A stretch of DNA of 64,000 bases from Ruegeria arenilitoris (GCF_013030265.1 NZ_WPZQ01000011.1:62001-126000), one strand, 5' to 3'; counted from the stretch's first letter, positions 36,163 through 45,121 are shown. Numbers and translations: made by a program. The notes: generated by a model not told the origin, from the letters alone.

Positions 36163-37464
36163 CTATTGCTCGATCCGTGGTTTTGCCACGAGGTCTTTGA
36201 AGTTGAAGAACCGCAGGTACAGCGCGCTGGTCACGATGCCGATCACCACCAGCACCAGCGCATAGGCCGCGCCCAGACCGTATTGCAGGTTGCCGCCATA
36301 GTTGTTCAGTGCAGTGTGATAGGCGGCCAAAGCCCAAACTTCGGTCGCACCACCCGGTCCGCCATCGGTGGCCAGCAGTATGTACTCAAACGAGGTCAGC
36401 AGCGAGAGTGTCTGGTAGGATGACGTGAACAGGATTGGCCAACGTAGCTGTGGCAGGATGATATAGCGGATCTGTTGCCACCGATTGGCCCCATCCACTT
36501 CTGATGCATAGAGCATCGATGCAGGGATCGTCCGGATCGCTGATGAGAACAGGATCATCCCCAGAGAGGCGCCTACAAATCCATTGATCAGGATAACCAC
36601 GATCCAGGCATTTGTCGCTGTATCCAGCATCCAGTTTCGGGGAGCGACGCCGAACCAACTCATGAAGGACGAAATGATTCCAGTGTCCCATGTCAGCCAG
36701 TACCACATCAGCACATACAAAACCGGCGGCAGGATACGCGGAAGAAACCAGATGGTGCGAAAGGTGTTGGCGATGCCCGAAGGCAGATAGAAAGTCGAGA
36801 TCGCCAGAAACAGGCCGAAGCCCACGTTAAATGTCAATGTAAACACAACATAGAACAATGTGTTCATTGCGTAGCGCCAGGAACTGTCCAGCGAGAACAG
36901 CAGCTTCATGTTCTCTGTGGTCCAGACCCAGCCAGTATAGGCGACTTTGACCAAGATGTTTTGATCTGCCTCGGGGATGCTGGCTGCAGTCAGGGCTGCG
37001 CGAAACTCTTCTTCGGTCTGAAACCGTTCATCCATCACGCTCGAAGTGAAAAGCTCGGCCAGCGCCTTGCGATCTCGGGTTGAACGGATCCGATTTGCAC
37101 GCAAGTCCTTGAGCGCACGCTCCATATCCCGACGCGATGAAAACTGTGCCCCAGCGTGCAGATCTGCTAGTTCATCTGCGGTTGCCTGATCGCGCGCTTC
37201 GGCCAATAGGGCCAGACCGGTTTCGTCGACGACATAACCGGCATTTTCCAGCTTGTCATAGGTTTCCTCCGACACACCGCTGGCTTTCACCTCGCGCAGA
37301 TCGGATTGAGTCAACAGGTATTCACCGCCTGTAATGCCCGTTGATGTGGACATGTTGGTAAAGGCGAAGAACACCGTCAGGATGACCGGGGCCAGAAAGA
37401 ACAGCGTTACCACGATCATCGCGGGCGCAAGAAATCCGAACCCAAGCGCATTGAAGCGGGGCAT
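36163..37464 (-). CDS. ABC transporter permease, CUT1 family, with large periplasmic loop (MalF-like)
   Basis: A 433-residue permease. TM1 (about residues 11-36) is followed by a hydrophilic, mostly helical insert of about 150 residues, from near 45 to 195 (rich in A, E, R, D, e.g. DMERALKDLRANRIRSTRDRK). The remaining TM helices follow, with the EAA loop VDGANRWQQIRYIILPQLRWPI. The insert occupies the position of the MalF P2 loop, which contacts the binding protein in the maltose system, though no sequence similarity is claimed. It is the second gene of the operon. Confidence 0.88.
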   Translation of the reverse strand: MPRFNALGFGFLAPAMIVVTLFFLAPVILTVFFAFTNMSTSTGITGGEYLLTQSDLREVKASGVSEETYDKLENAGYVVDETGLALLAEARDQATADELADLHAGAQFSSRRDMERALKDLRANRIRSTRDRKALAELFTSSVMDERFQTEEEFRAALTAASIPEADQNILVKVAYTGWVWTTENMKLLFSLDSSWRYAMNTLFYVVFTLTFNVGFGLFLAISTFYLPSGIANTFRTIWFLPRILPPVLYVLMWYWLTWDTGIISSFMSWFGVAPRNWMLDTATNAWIVVILINGFVGASLGMILFSSAIRTIPASMLYASEVDGANRWQQIRYIILPQLRWPILFTSSYQTLSLLTSFEYILLATDGGPGGATEVWALAAYHTALNNYGGNLQYGLGAAYALVLVVIGIVTSALYLRFFNFKDLVAKPRIEQ

Positions 37465-37485
37465 TGCAATCTCCGAGAAAAAGTT

Positions 37486-37513
37486 GGCCGGGGCAGGCTA
37501 CCCCGCCCCAGCC
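37486..37513 (-). terminator. stem-loop attenuator between binding-protein and permease genes
   Basis: On the minus strand GGCTGGGGC - 10 bases - GCCCCGGCC forms a 9-bp stem with one G-T pair, followed by AACTTTTTC. It lies directly after the binding-protein stop codon. Such partial terminators keep binding-protein mRNA in excess over permease mRNA. Confidence 0.65.
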
Positions 37514-37526
37514 AGTGGGAGGAAAC

Positions 37527-38879
37527 TTAGCGGACGATCAGGTTGTCGCCCAATTTCGCGTTCAACTCGGATTCCAACTCGGCAACCGCATCTGCTGGCG
37601 TTTTCACACCCGTCCAGGCCGCCTCGAGCCCCTTGAACATGGCTTCTGAAAACGCGCCGTAATCCAGATTGTTCGGCTGTGCGTTGGCGCTGACCAGCAG
37701 GCGTTCTGTCGCTTCCGAGGCCCAGCGGTCATTGGCGTAAAGCTCGATGTTCGACTGCTGTTGACCGATGCCCAGATGCGCCGACTTGATCGCGTGCAGC
37801 GAGTTCAGGCGTGGTTCCGAAGCGATTTTGACCAGTTGTGCGGCGATGTCCTCGTGATCGTCGTTTTCCTGATCTGTCACCAGATAGACCAGTGGGTGAG
37901 TGATGGTGTTGGCGCGACCGTTTTCGTTGCCTGCCGGGATCAGAGAAAACTCGATGGTACCGAAGAAGTCTTCGTTGCCCTCCTTGCCGGTATAGCGGGC
38001 GTAGTGCCAGGTACCGCCATGCCACGTCGCGGCTTTTCCATTAGCCACTTCGCTGTACCACTGGCCCCAATCAGTACCCAGGTGGTTTTTACGCGTGATC
38101 CCTGCATCAACCGCGTCGGCGAAGAACTGGTAAAATGCTTCCATCGCGGCCTTGTCCAGGACCAGCTTGCCTGTCTCAGGATCCTGCAACTGCCCACCAA
38201 AAGACTGGTAGAACTGAGCATAGTCCGGGCCGTTCGATGGCCGAGGATAAAAGCCGTAACCCTCTTCTACAAGGCCAGCATCCACTGCTTTCTTCGCATC
38301 TTCCAAGACGTTTTGAAGAGTGTATTCACCCGATGCGATTTTGTCAGGCAGGGCAGCGATGTCTTCGTCGGAGTAACCGATACCGCGCATGGTGTCCTTC
38401 CAGAAGAAGAACGGGCGGCTTTCTGCGTCCTGCGGCAGACCCCACTGAATGCCATTATAGGCGGCGATCTCAAGCAAGTTGGGGTAGATGTCGTTCAGTG
38501 GCCACGCGTCGAAGTCCAGATAGTCCTCGGCTGGAACGATGTAACCGGCCTGGCTCCAGGGTGCGATATCGAGGTGGCTGGTGACCACAATGTTCGGCGC
38601 GGTGCCAGCTTCGGCGGCAAGGGTTACACCCTGCTTGAACTCTTCCCAGCCACCAAAGTCGCGTTTACCTTCGACGGTGATATTCAGCTCGCGACCTTCA
38701 ATGGCGGCTTCGCGCTCCAGCATATCGGCGGCGATTTCAATGGCATCAATGCGATATGCATCTGCATCGTTCGAGCCCCCGGCCCAGACTGTGATTGTCA
38801 CGTCTTCGGCCAGAGCGGGTAGGGCGATTGTGCTCAGCAATAATGCTGCTGTAGCGCGTTTAAACTTGAATGTGGTCAT
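37527..38879 (-). CDS. extracellular solute-binding protein, family 1 (UgpB/MalE class)
   Basis: A 450-residue periplasmic binding protein. The ATG at 38879 is chosen because AGGGG precedes it and a Sec signal peptide follows directly (MTTFKFKRATAALLLSTIALPALAED). The mature part has the family-1 pattern (ITVWAGGSNDADAYRIDAIEIAADML, then APNIVVTSHLDIAPWSQAG and TWHGGTWHYARYTG). It is the first gene of the operon: binding protein - permease - permease - ATPase - GDPD - LacI - IMPase. The ligand is probably a glycerophosphodiester or related sugar/polyol phosphoester, inferred from the enzymes at the operon's end. Confidence 0.9.
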   Translation of the reverse strand: MTTFKFKRATAALLLSTIALPALAEDVTITVWAGGSNDADAYRIDAIEIAADMLEREAAIEGRELNITVEGKRDFGGWEEFKQGVTLAAEAGTAPNIVVTSHLDIAPWSQAGYIVPAEDYLDFDAWPLNDIYPNLLEIAAYNGIQWGLPQDAESRPFFFWKDTMRGIGYSDEDIAALPDKIASGEYTLQNVLEDAKKAVDAGLVEEGYGFYPRPSNGPDYAQFYQSFGGQLQDPETGKLVLDKAAMEAFYQFFADAVDAGITRKNHLGTDWGQWYSEVANGKAATWHGGTWHYARYTGKEGNEDFFGTIEFSLIPAGNENGRANTITHPLVYLVTDQENDDHEDIAAQLVKIASEPRLNSLHAIKSAHLGIGQQQSNIELYANDRWASEATERLLVSANAQPNNLDYGAFSEAMFKGLEAAWTGVKTPADAVAELESELNAKLGDNLIVR

Positions 38880-38914
38880 GCGGAACCCCTGTTTGGTTAG
38901 TGAGCGCAAGTATC

Positions 38915-38926
38915 GCACACGTGTGC
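38915..38926. promoter_or_regulatory. candidate LacI-family operator, proximal
   Basis: GCACACGTGTGC is a perfect 12-bp palindrome with the central CG typical of LacI-family operators. It lies 36 bases upstream of the binding-protein start codon, a position suited to blocking the promoter or early elongation. A second copy of its core occurs 165 bp further upstream. Confidence 0.6.
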
Positions 38927-39077
38927 ATGAGTTGCCCTATCATTTATTTATGTAGCCAGTGTGACACGAGCCCAGGTTTGTTATCGAGGATAGGGTTCCT
39001 CTGTCGAATAGTGATTATTAGGTTGTTTTCAGTCGGAACAAGCTAGCACCGACTCTCTCCTCCAGCGGAGTCGACAA

Positions 39078-39093
39078 TTGAACACGTGTGCAA
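39078..39093. promoter_or_regulatory. candidate LacI-family operator, distal
   Basis: TTGAACACGTGTGCAA is palindromic except for one pair and shares GNACACGTGTNC with the proximal site. Centre-to-centre distance is 165 bp, so a tetramer or paired dimers could loop the DNA as in classical LacI-type repression. Confidence 0.55.
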
Positions 39094-39298
39094 CTTAGTC
39101 AACAAATTTATCATATTTTGAATGCAGACCTTCGTGCGCTTGGTTGTTTTGGAGTGCAGAACGGACCAAAAAGCTAAGGCTTTGTCACTTGAAGATATTC
39201 AGGTCCGATTAATTCGAGACTCGGGTTTGATCGAGTTTGATACTCAGAACTTGATTGCCCGGTCAGAATGTCCCAGAGCCTAGTTCAGTGACTTCGCT

Positions 39299-40198
39299 TC
39301 AAATCAGTTCTGCACGACAATGCTCGACAAAAGCCGCGTGGGTGCTGCTGCTGGTCGCGCCCGGCACACCCAGAACACCCATGGCAATCGGGGGTACCCC
39401 TCCGACGATCGGTACGAATTTCAGTGGCTTACCATCTGGTGCGAGATCGTTCAGAGGAAGGAAATTTGCAATGGAGTATCCGAACCCATTGGCAACCAGA
39501 CTTCGCATTACGGCCATATCGCGCGTTCGCTCACTGATCACCGGTCGTAGCCCTGCGCGGGTGAAAAACGACAGGAAGTAGTCAGAGCTGATCGGCAAAT
39601 CGAGCAGGACCATCGGATAGGCTGCAAGATCATGAACGGTCACGCTGTCACAGATGGCAAGCGGGTGCTCCGGCGCCAGTAACGCGAATGGCGGCAACTC
39701 CTTTACCAGATGAAACTCAAGATCAGGTGGAAGGTTCAGATCATAGCTGAGGGCCAGATCGACTTCAGCGCGTCGCAGAGCCGCGAATATTTCGTTCTGA
39801 GTCAGTTCAACCTGACTCATATGCACATCCGGGTATTGCGCTTCAAAGCTGCGGCGCAGGCCTGACACCACAATCTGGGCAAATGATACAAGGCAACCCA
39901 ACCGCAAAGGACCCTGAACTGTGTTCGAGACAGTCGCGGCCATCCGCGTCAGTTCCGTCGCCTGATTGAGAATGAGCAGTGCCTGCCCGGTAAGGGTTCT
40001 GCCCGCTTCGGTCATTTTCAAACCCTGCGCCCGCTGGCGTACGAATAGCGGGATACCCAACTCGGTTTCCAATTGTGTTATCGCAGATGAGATCGAGGGC
40101 GAAGATACGTTAAGCTTTTGACTCGCAGCGGCGATGCTGCCGCACTCACCGGCTGCAACAAAATACTCCAACTGGCGTAGCGTGAATCTGATCGGCAT
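39299..40198 (-). CDS. LysR-family transcriptional regulator
   Basis: A 299-residue regulator. Start 40198 is chosen because the conserved N terminus begins immediately (MPIRFTLRQLEYFVAAGECGSIAAASQKLNVSSPSISSAITQLETELGIPLFVRQ); upstream in-frame codons give no family similarity. The effector domain begins near residue 90 (GPLRLGCLVSFAQIVVSGL). It is the last of the leftward genes in the Rieske-oxygenase cluster, 71 bases after the DUF1028 gene, and probably regulates that cluster. Confidence 0.9.
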   Translation of the reverse strand: MPIRFTLRQLEYFVAAGECGSIAAASQKLNVSSPSISSAITQLETELGIPLFVRQRAQGLKMTEAGRTLTGQALLILNQATELTRMAATVSNTVQGPLRLGCLVSFAQIVVSGLRRSFEAQYPDVHMSQVELTQNEIFAALRRAEVDLALSYDLNLPPDLEFHLVKELPPFALLAPEHPLAICDSVTVHDLAAYPMVLLDLPISSDYFLSFFTRAGLRPVISERTRDMAVMRSLVANGFGYSIANFLPLNDLAPDGKPLKFVPIVGGVPPIAMGVLGVPGATSSSTHAAFVEHCRAELI

Positions 40199-40269
40199 GT
40201 ACAAGCTTTCAAGTGGCCTGCTCATGGTGGAGCAAGGGCCACCCGACGTCCAGTCACCTTTGCAACCGG

Positions 40270-40944
40270 TCAATTGTCACCCGGCACCCCATAGGAAGGT
40301 GCCTCGCGCGGGTCAAGCGCGCGCTGGACATAGGCATCAATCTGCGGTGCGTAGACACCCCACGCTGTTGCGATGTTTTCGATCGGACAGTCTTCGGTCC
40401 AGTCACAACGTAAATCAGCAATGGGCCAGGAAAGACGGTCGACGATCTTGAGACCGGCAGAGTGTACTGGTCCCGCTTCTCCTCCAGCTCTCAGTCCCGC
40501 CCGCATTGCGGCAATCAGACGATCACCGATATGGCCGGTAGATTCGACAAATCCGGCCACGATGGCCCCGGGAACTCCTTCGTTGGCCAGCAGATTGCCA
40601 CCAGAGGCTACATCGCGACCTTCGGCTTGTGTCCAGATGCCCAGACTGTTGGCACCTGAATGGATAGCCGTTCGCCCTTGCGTGTCGATGGCCAATACCT
40701 GTCGATAGTCCATGAAATTTCCCTGCCGACCGATCTGGTCAATCGCTTCGGGAGCGGACAGGCCATTTTGCATCAGATCAAGTGTGAGTGGACCCAGCGT
40801 CGGGTCCGTCACGTTCTGAGACGCTACTGCCCCGACACCAGCGCGTGCAAAAGAGCAGCGCGCTGCCACAGCCGGAGAGGACGATGATATAGCCAAACCG
40901 AACATGCCGGTTTCAACGCAGCGGGCAACAAGGGAAAATGTCAT
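40270..40944 (-). CDS. DUF1028-domain protein
   Basis: A 224-residue protein covering the whole DUF1028 family, beginning MTFSLVARCVETGMFGLAISSSSPAVAARC, with GVGAVASQNVTDPTLGPLTLDLM and GNLLANEGVPGAIVAGF. The family has an Ntn-hydrolase-like fold and is often found beside RidA genes and amino-compound catabolism genes; its reaction is unknown. It overlaps ridA by 4 bases. A hydrolytic role on an amide or imine product is an inference from fold and context. Confidence 0.88.
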   Translation of the reverse strand: MTFSLVARCVETGMFGLAISSSSPAVAARCSFARAGVGAVASQNVTDPTLGPLTLDLMQNGLSAPEAIDQIGRQGNFMDYRQVLAIDTQGRTAIHSGANSLGIWTQAEGRDVASGGNLLANEGVPGAIVAGFVESTGHIGDRLIAAMRAGLRAGGEAGPVHSAGLKIVDRLSWPIADLRCDWTEDCPIENIATAWGVYAPQIDAYVQRALDPREAPSYGVPGDN

Positions 40945-41363
40945 GCGGGGATCACCGCAGTCCCGTCAATTTCGACCAGCCATTCGGGTCTGGCCAACGC
41001 CTGAACCACCAGACCGGTCGAGACCGGGTGTACGCCTTTGATGTACTCGCCCATGGTGCGATACACCGCCTCGCGATGGCGAACATCGGTTATGTAAACA
41101 ACAACTTTGACGAGGTGGCTCATGTCTCCGCCTGCTTCTTCAATAAGCTGGCGAATGTTCTGCATCACCTTGTGAGTTTGCTCAACCGGGTCATGGCTGT
41201 CGATGTTTGCTGCGTCGTCCAGATTCTGCGGGCATTGGCCCCGCAACCAGACGATTTTGCCACTGGCCTCGGTCACAACGGCCTGACAGAGGTCATTGTC
41301 CAGATTCTGTTCAGGATAAGTATCGGACGTATTGAATTTCCGAATTCGTGTATGGGCCATCAA
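40941..41363 (-). CDS. RidA/YjgF-family protein
   Basis: A 140-residue small protein of the RidA family, which hydrolyses reactive enamine/imine intermediates. Seen are the N-terminal strand pattern and the motif DSHDPVEQTHKVMQNIRQLIEEAGGDMSHLVKVVVYITD, then HPVSTGLVVQALARPEWLVEIDGTAVIP. The catalytic Arg of canonical RidA (in R-P-x-R-x/A-R-x-x-V motifs) is not in its usual context here (HPVSTGLVV), so this is a divergent subgroup. It lies 10 bases after the Rieske gene and overlaps the DUF1028 gene. Confidence 0.88.
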   Translation of the reverse strand: MMAHTRIRKFNTSDTYPEQNLDNDLCQAVVTEASGKIVWLRGQCPQNLDDAANIDSHDPVEQTHKVMQNIRQLIEEAGGDMSHLVKVVVYITDVRHREAVYRTMGEYIKGVHPVSTGLVVQALARPEWLVEIDGTAVIPA

Positions 41364-41372
41364 GTGCCTCCG

Positions 41373-42485
41373 CTATGCCACGGCCTGAACGCGATCCTGT
41401 TTGGCAAGCCAAAGCTGGAAGTCCCGAATAGTGCCTTCGTAGTTGTCTTCCGCCAGAGGCCCGGAACAGGCGTGTTCAGAATTCAGGGCAACTTGCATTC
41501 TTTCAAGCTTTTCCCGATCTTCACGATTGACCTCTTCCCATAGCGAAACCCGCTTAGAGATTGTTTCTTCATCCAGATCGTCGCCGTAAACCGACAGGGT
41601 CCATTTGACTCGTATCTGTTCAGCGTTCAGCGGAAAAATACTCAGCGATACAAGAAGACTTGCCGCCTGGCTGGCAACTTGCGTTGGGAACACTGAAAAC
41701 AATGTTGACCGCAAACGCTCATCCTCGGAAAGACCTTCTGCGCCGAAGCCGCGTGAAGGGATGTCTTTGGGGTAATTTGCAGCATATGAGGTAAAGCCGT
41801 CACCTCCGTAGAGTTTCCGTGCCAGACCTGTCGGGGTGTAACCATGCAGCGTTTCCGGGTGTACGACCGACAAGTGGTAACCTTCCATGAAATTCTCGAC
41901 GAGACATTTCCAGTTGGTATTCCATATCTCTTCTCCCACATGGGCAACACGGAACGTCTCGCTTTCGTAAGGGGCGAGCAATCCATCAAGTTCGGGATAT
42001 TCAAAGGGCTGGGCGTGCGGGTCGAGGCTTACGTAGATAAACCCGTTCCACAAATGCATATTGTGCCGGTGCAGACCACAGTTGGAGGCATCGAAACCTG
42101 CATTCTTCATGCGCGCAGCCCGCATCAGAGATCCATCAAGGTCATACGCCCAGGCGTGATAAGAGCAAATGAACCGTTTAGCCGATCCACTGCCCTCGGC
42201 CAGTGGCATACCCCGATGCCGGCATACATTTGCCAAAACCGCGATATCTCCGTCTGCTTTGCGCACGACGATCAAGGGCTCGTTCAACAACTGAACGGTA
42301 AAGAAATCACCGGGTTCAGGCACCTCGTCCGCACGACCTAGACAATGCCAGCCACGACGCAGGACAGTCGCGGCTTCGTGTTCGAATTGCAATGCAGAGG
42401 TGTAAAATGCACCGGGCATCGACATCGGCCGGTCCGCAGGCAGGGCCGCAATCTCTTGCAGCTGTTTCGCAAGCTCGGTGTGCAT
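41373..42485 (-). CDS. Rieske non-heme iron oxygenase, alpha subunit (first)
   Basis: A 370-residue ring-hydroxylating-type oxygenase. The Rieske [2Fe-2S] site is CRHRG ... CSYHAW (about 87-109). The mononuclear iron site is NWKCLVENFMEGYHLSVVH (about 192-210), with His-x4-His. The residue that bridges the two centres, Asp in most aromatic dioxygenases, is Glu (VENFMEGYH). This is a feature of oxygenases acting on quaternary ammonium compounds such as carnitine or stachydrine. It lies one base after the second Rieske gene. N-demethylation or C-N cleavage of a betaine-like compound is therefore possible. No dedicated reductase gene is adjacent. Confidence 0.88.
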   Translation of the reverse strand: MHTELAKQLQEIAALPADRPMSMPGAFYTSALQFEHEAATVLRRGWHCLGRADEVPEPGDFFTVQLLNEPLIVVRKADGDIAVLANVCRHRGMPLAEGSGSAKRFICSYHAWAYDLDGSLMRAARMKNAGFDASNCGLHRHNMHLWNGFIYVSLDPHAQPFEYPELDGLLAPYESETFRVAHVGEEIWNTNWKCLVENFMEGYHLSVVHPETLHGYTPTGLARKLYGGDGFTSYAANYPKDIPSRGFGAEGLSEDERLRSTLFSVFPTQVASQAASLLVSLSIFPLNAEQIRVKWTLSVYGDDLDEETISKRVSLWEEVNREDREKLERMQVALNSEHACSGPLAEDNYEGTIRDFQLWLAKQDRVQAVA

Positions 42486-42486
42486 C

Positions 42487-43653
42487 TCAGGCCCCCTCCT
42501 TTATTCTGGGTTCGAAATTGGAATCCATGCGATTCATCAGGTATTGTGCAAAGTCGAAATTTGGACGTTCCAGATGCGACAGATGTCCGGGCTCGGCCCC
42601 ATCCGCGCAAAGACCGCGATAGACCTTCTCTGTGCAGCCACGGTCCTCGACGTTGACTTCGTCCAACAGTGTTTTCAGGTCGATCAGGTTCTGCTGGGCC
42701 TCCGTATCGTCCGCATAATCATCGGACATGCCCCCGCCGAAACGGATCTGTACCTGTGACGGCCCCTTGGGGTGCAGGCTCAGATACCAGAAATATCCGG
42801 GCGTTAGTGTGATCAGTAGGCTCGGATAGATCGCCAATAGAAAGGTTGTTCGGCGCTCATCTCCCTGCAGGCGGTCATTCTTGGGATGCGCCATCGCGAT
42901 ACGCAGCGATTCATCCTTGAGGATCGTGTGATAATTGAAAGCTCTCCGACCCGGTGGGCAAATCATTTCATCCAGCCGTGAAAGCCCACCGATGGTTCCT
43001 GCGTGACAAACCGGCAAGTGATAGCTTTCCATGAAGTTTTCTGCGAGCACCTTCCAGTTTGTGTCCCACAGATGCTCTTCAAAGAAGGTCTCAGTATAGT
43101 TGGTCATGTCGTATCCGGCGACCAGATCCTCGACTTCTTTCAGTTGCGAAGCCACCGGGGATGCATCGGGGTTAAGGGTTATGAAAACCCAACCCAGCCA
43201 TTCCTCACACGACACTTCCGGCAGAGCATAATCGCTTTTGCAGAACCCCTTGTTTCCGGCCATTGCTGGCGCACCGCGCAGCGAACCATCCAGATTGTAA
43301 GTCCATGCGTGATAGGGACAAACAATCGATTTGGTTTGCCCCCGTCCATGCAGAAGTGTCGACATTCGGTGGCGACAGACATTCGAGAAAGCCCTCAATT
43401 CACCATCCCGATCGCGTAGTACGATGATCGGTTGATCAGCCAGTTCGCAGGTTACGTAGTCTCCAACTTCTGACAACGAACTGGCGCGACCGACGCAGAA
43501 CCAGTCTTTCTTGAAGATGTTTTCAAGTTCGGCCTCCAGAAACTCTTGAGAGTAGTACACGGAAGGCGGCATTGCCCGGGCCTGTTCGAACGGGACGGAT
43601 ACATTGGCCCGCAATGCTTCGACCGGATTCTCGATGGGATGCATAACTGTCAT
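42487..43653 (-). CDS. Rieske non-heme iron oxygenase, alpha subunit (second)
   Basis: A 388-residue paralogue of the neighbouring oxygenase. The start at 43653 has AGGAAAGG nine bases upstream; an ATG at 43680 overlapping the preceding stop is an alternative. Rieske site: CRHRM ... CPYHAW (about 90-113). Iron site: NWKVLAENFMESYHLPVCH, again with Glu at the bridging position. The two proteins are clearly homologous but diverged, so they may catalyse successive steps or form a heteromer. Confidence 0.88.
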   Translation of the reverse strand: MTVMHPIENPVEALRANVSVPFEQARAMPPSVYYSQEFLEAELENIFKKDWFCVGRASSLSEVGDYVTCELADQPIIVLRDRDGELRAFSNVCRHRMSTLLHGRGQTKSIVCPYHAWTYNLDGSLRGAPAMAGNKGFCKSDYALPEVSCEEWLGWVFITLNPDASPVASQLKEVEDLVAGYDMTNYTETFFEEHLWDTNWKVLAENFMESYHLPVCHAGTIGGLSRLDEMICPPGRRAFNYHTILKDESLRIAMAHPKNDRLQGDERRTTFLLAIYPSLLITLTPGYFWYLSLHPKGPSQVQIRFGGGMSDDYADDTEAQQNLIDLKTLLDEVNVEDRGCTEKVYRGLCADGAEPGHLSHLERPNFDFAQYLMNRMDSNFEPRIKEGA

Positions 43654-43676
43654 GTTTCGGTGCCTTTCCTGCCGAG

Positions 43677-44933
43677 TCACTCAGCGGCTGCAGGACAATA
43701 GTCCCGGTAATTTTTCTGGATGGCTATCTGATCTGCGACATAAGCTGCGTCGTGCCAAACGCCCCAAATGAAGGTAGACCCGCGCCGCGATTGCCACGGC
43801 AGTCCGAGAAAATAGATGCCTGGCTCAGTCGAGACGCCGCGCTGATGCATCGGCGCACCTGTCGGGTCAAACGCATCCACTTTCATCCAGCTGAAATCCT
43901 GACGATAGCCCGTAGCCCAGATTATGGTGGTGATACCTTCAGCCCTGAGATCAAGCTCATGGATCGGATTGGTCAGGCATTCCGGGTCGGGCGGCAGGGT
44001 CCTTGCCTCGGGTTCCTGAGGCAGATCCAAACCCATACGTTCAGCATAGGCATCCGCCTGATCAAGCATATCGAGATAGTTCGCATCCCCTGCGGCGATG
44101 TTTTCCGCCAGATCATTGTCGATGATCAGCTTGCCGTTTTCATATCGATCAGCCCTGCCTAGCAGCGTCATGCCTTCGGCTGCGAGGCGGCGGAAATCTA
44201 CCGTCTGTCCACCCTGCGCGCCACTGACCGAAATCGTGACATGTTCGGTGCCGGGTTCTTTGGCGGGAATGTCCCACAGGCCCAGTACACCCAGCCACCA
44301 GCAATAGTCCCGACCGCGATACGCACGAGGGGGACGATCATGCGGTCCAACACAAAGGAAAGTCTTGCGGCCGGCGCGCTGCAACTCATCTGCAATCTGA
44401 CCTCCCGACGAACCAGCGCCCACTACAAGCACAGCCCCTTCGGGAAGATCTTGCGGGTTGCGGTACGAGGCCGAATGGATCTGCGTAATGCCCTCACTCT
44501 CGGGCACGATATCCGGAAAACCCGGATGCTGAAATGCGCCCGTTGCTGACACTACGGCCTCGGCTTCGATCACGCCGTCCGATGTTTCAACCGTAAATCC
44601 CGGCCGGCCAACATTCTTTGTAAGAGAAATCACCTCAACCCCTGTCCGAATGGGGGCCTCGATCATCTCGGCATAAGCGTTCAGATAATCTGCAACCTGT
44701 TCTTTGGGCGGAAATGCGTCCGCCCCACAGGTCTGAAACTTCATGTTTGGAAAACGATCGTGCCAAGCCGGGCCGTTTGCCACCAGCGAATCCCAGCGGC
44801 GCGATCTCCAGGCTTCGGCCACGCGATGCTTTTCAAGAACGATATGAGAAATCGAGTTGCGGCTCAGATGCTCGCTCATCGCGATTCCAGCCTGCCCTGC
44901 GCCTACAACAAGGGTATCAACATATTCCACCAT
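43677..44933 (-). CDS. FAD/NAD(P)-dependent monooxygenase-like oxidoreductase
   Basis: A 418-residue flavoprotein of the CzcO/flavin-containing monooxygenase type. The FAD Rossmann motif VVGAGQAGIAMSEHL lies at about 9-23, and a second nucleotide motif VVGAGSSGGQIADEL at about 170-184. IIWATGYRQDFSW is near residue 345. It is the first gene of the leftward FMO-Rieske-Rieske-RidA-DUF1028 unit. It could oxygenate a nitrogen or sulfur centre, or supply electrons; it is not a typical Rieske reductase, having no ferredoxin domain. The 188-base region upstream is A/T-rich and probably holds the promoter. Confidence 0.87.
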   Translation of the reverse strand: MVEYVDTLVVGAGQAGIAMSEHLSRNSISHIVLEKHRVAEAWRSRRWDSLVANGPAWHDRFPNMKFQTCGADAFPPKEQVADYLNAYAEMIEAPIRTGVEVISLTKNVGRPGFTVETSDGVIEAEAVVSATGAFQHPGFPDIVPESEGITQIHSASYRNPQDLPEGAVLVVGAGSSGGQIADELQRAGRKTFLCVGPHDRPPRAYRGRDYCWWLGVLGLWDIPAKEPGTEHVTISVSGAQGGQTVDFRRLAAEGMTLLGRADRYENGKLIIDNDLAENIAAGDANYLDMLDQADAYAERMGLDLPQEPEARTLPPDPECLTNPIHELDLRAEGITTIIWATGYRQDFSWMKVDAFDPTGAPMHQRGVSTEPGIYFLGLPWQSRRGSTFIWGVWHDAAYVADQIAIQKNYRDYCPAAAE

Positions 44934-45121
44934 CGCTCGGAGCCTTTCTTGCTAGGTCTCCGGGAACCTGCCATTCCCGGAGAGCGCAAAAAAGAATAGT
45001 CTTTCTTCTTTTCAATTAGGTAAGAGCTAAGAAGTAATATAACCGGTAACTATTGGCGATCGACACCAATTAAGGCGTTGAAAAATTGCAGAAACAAAGT
45101 GGAATGGTTTCGGCAGATCAG

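Larger units (their letters stand above)
38880..39298. other. promoter region of the LacI-controlled ABC operon
   Basis: This 419-base gap has no gene. It holds two palindromes related by the core ACACGTGT and, between them, A/T-rich sequence (around 38939-38952) that could include the -10 element for leftward transcription. The rest shows nothing recognisable. Confidence 0.5.

Noticed and set aside
37761..38822. 353-codon plus-strand frame opposite the family-1 binding-protein gene
   Set aside because: Antisense shadow of a well-supported gene; no domain or start signal.
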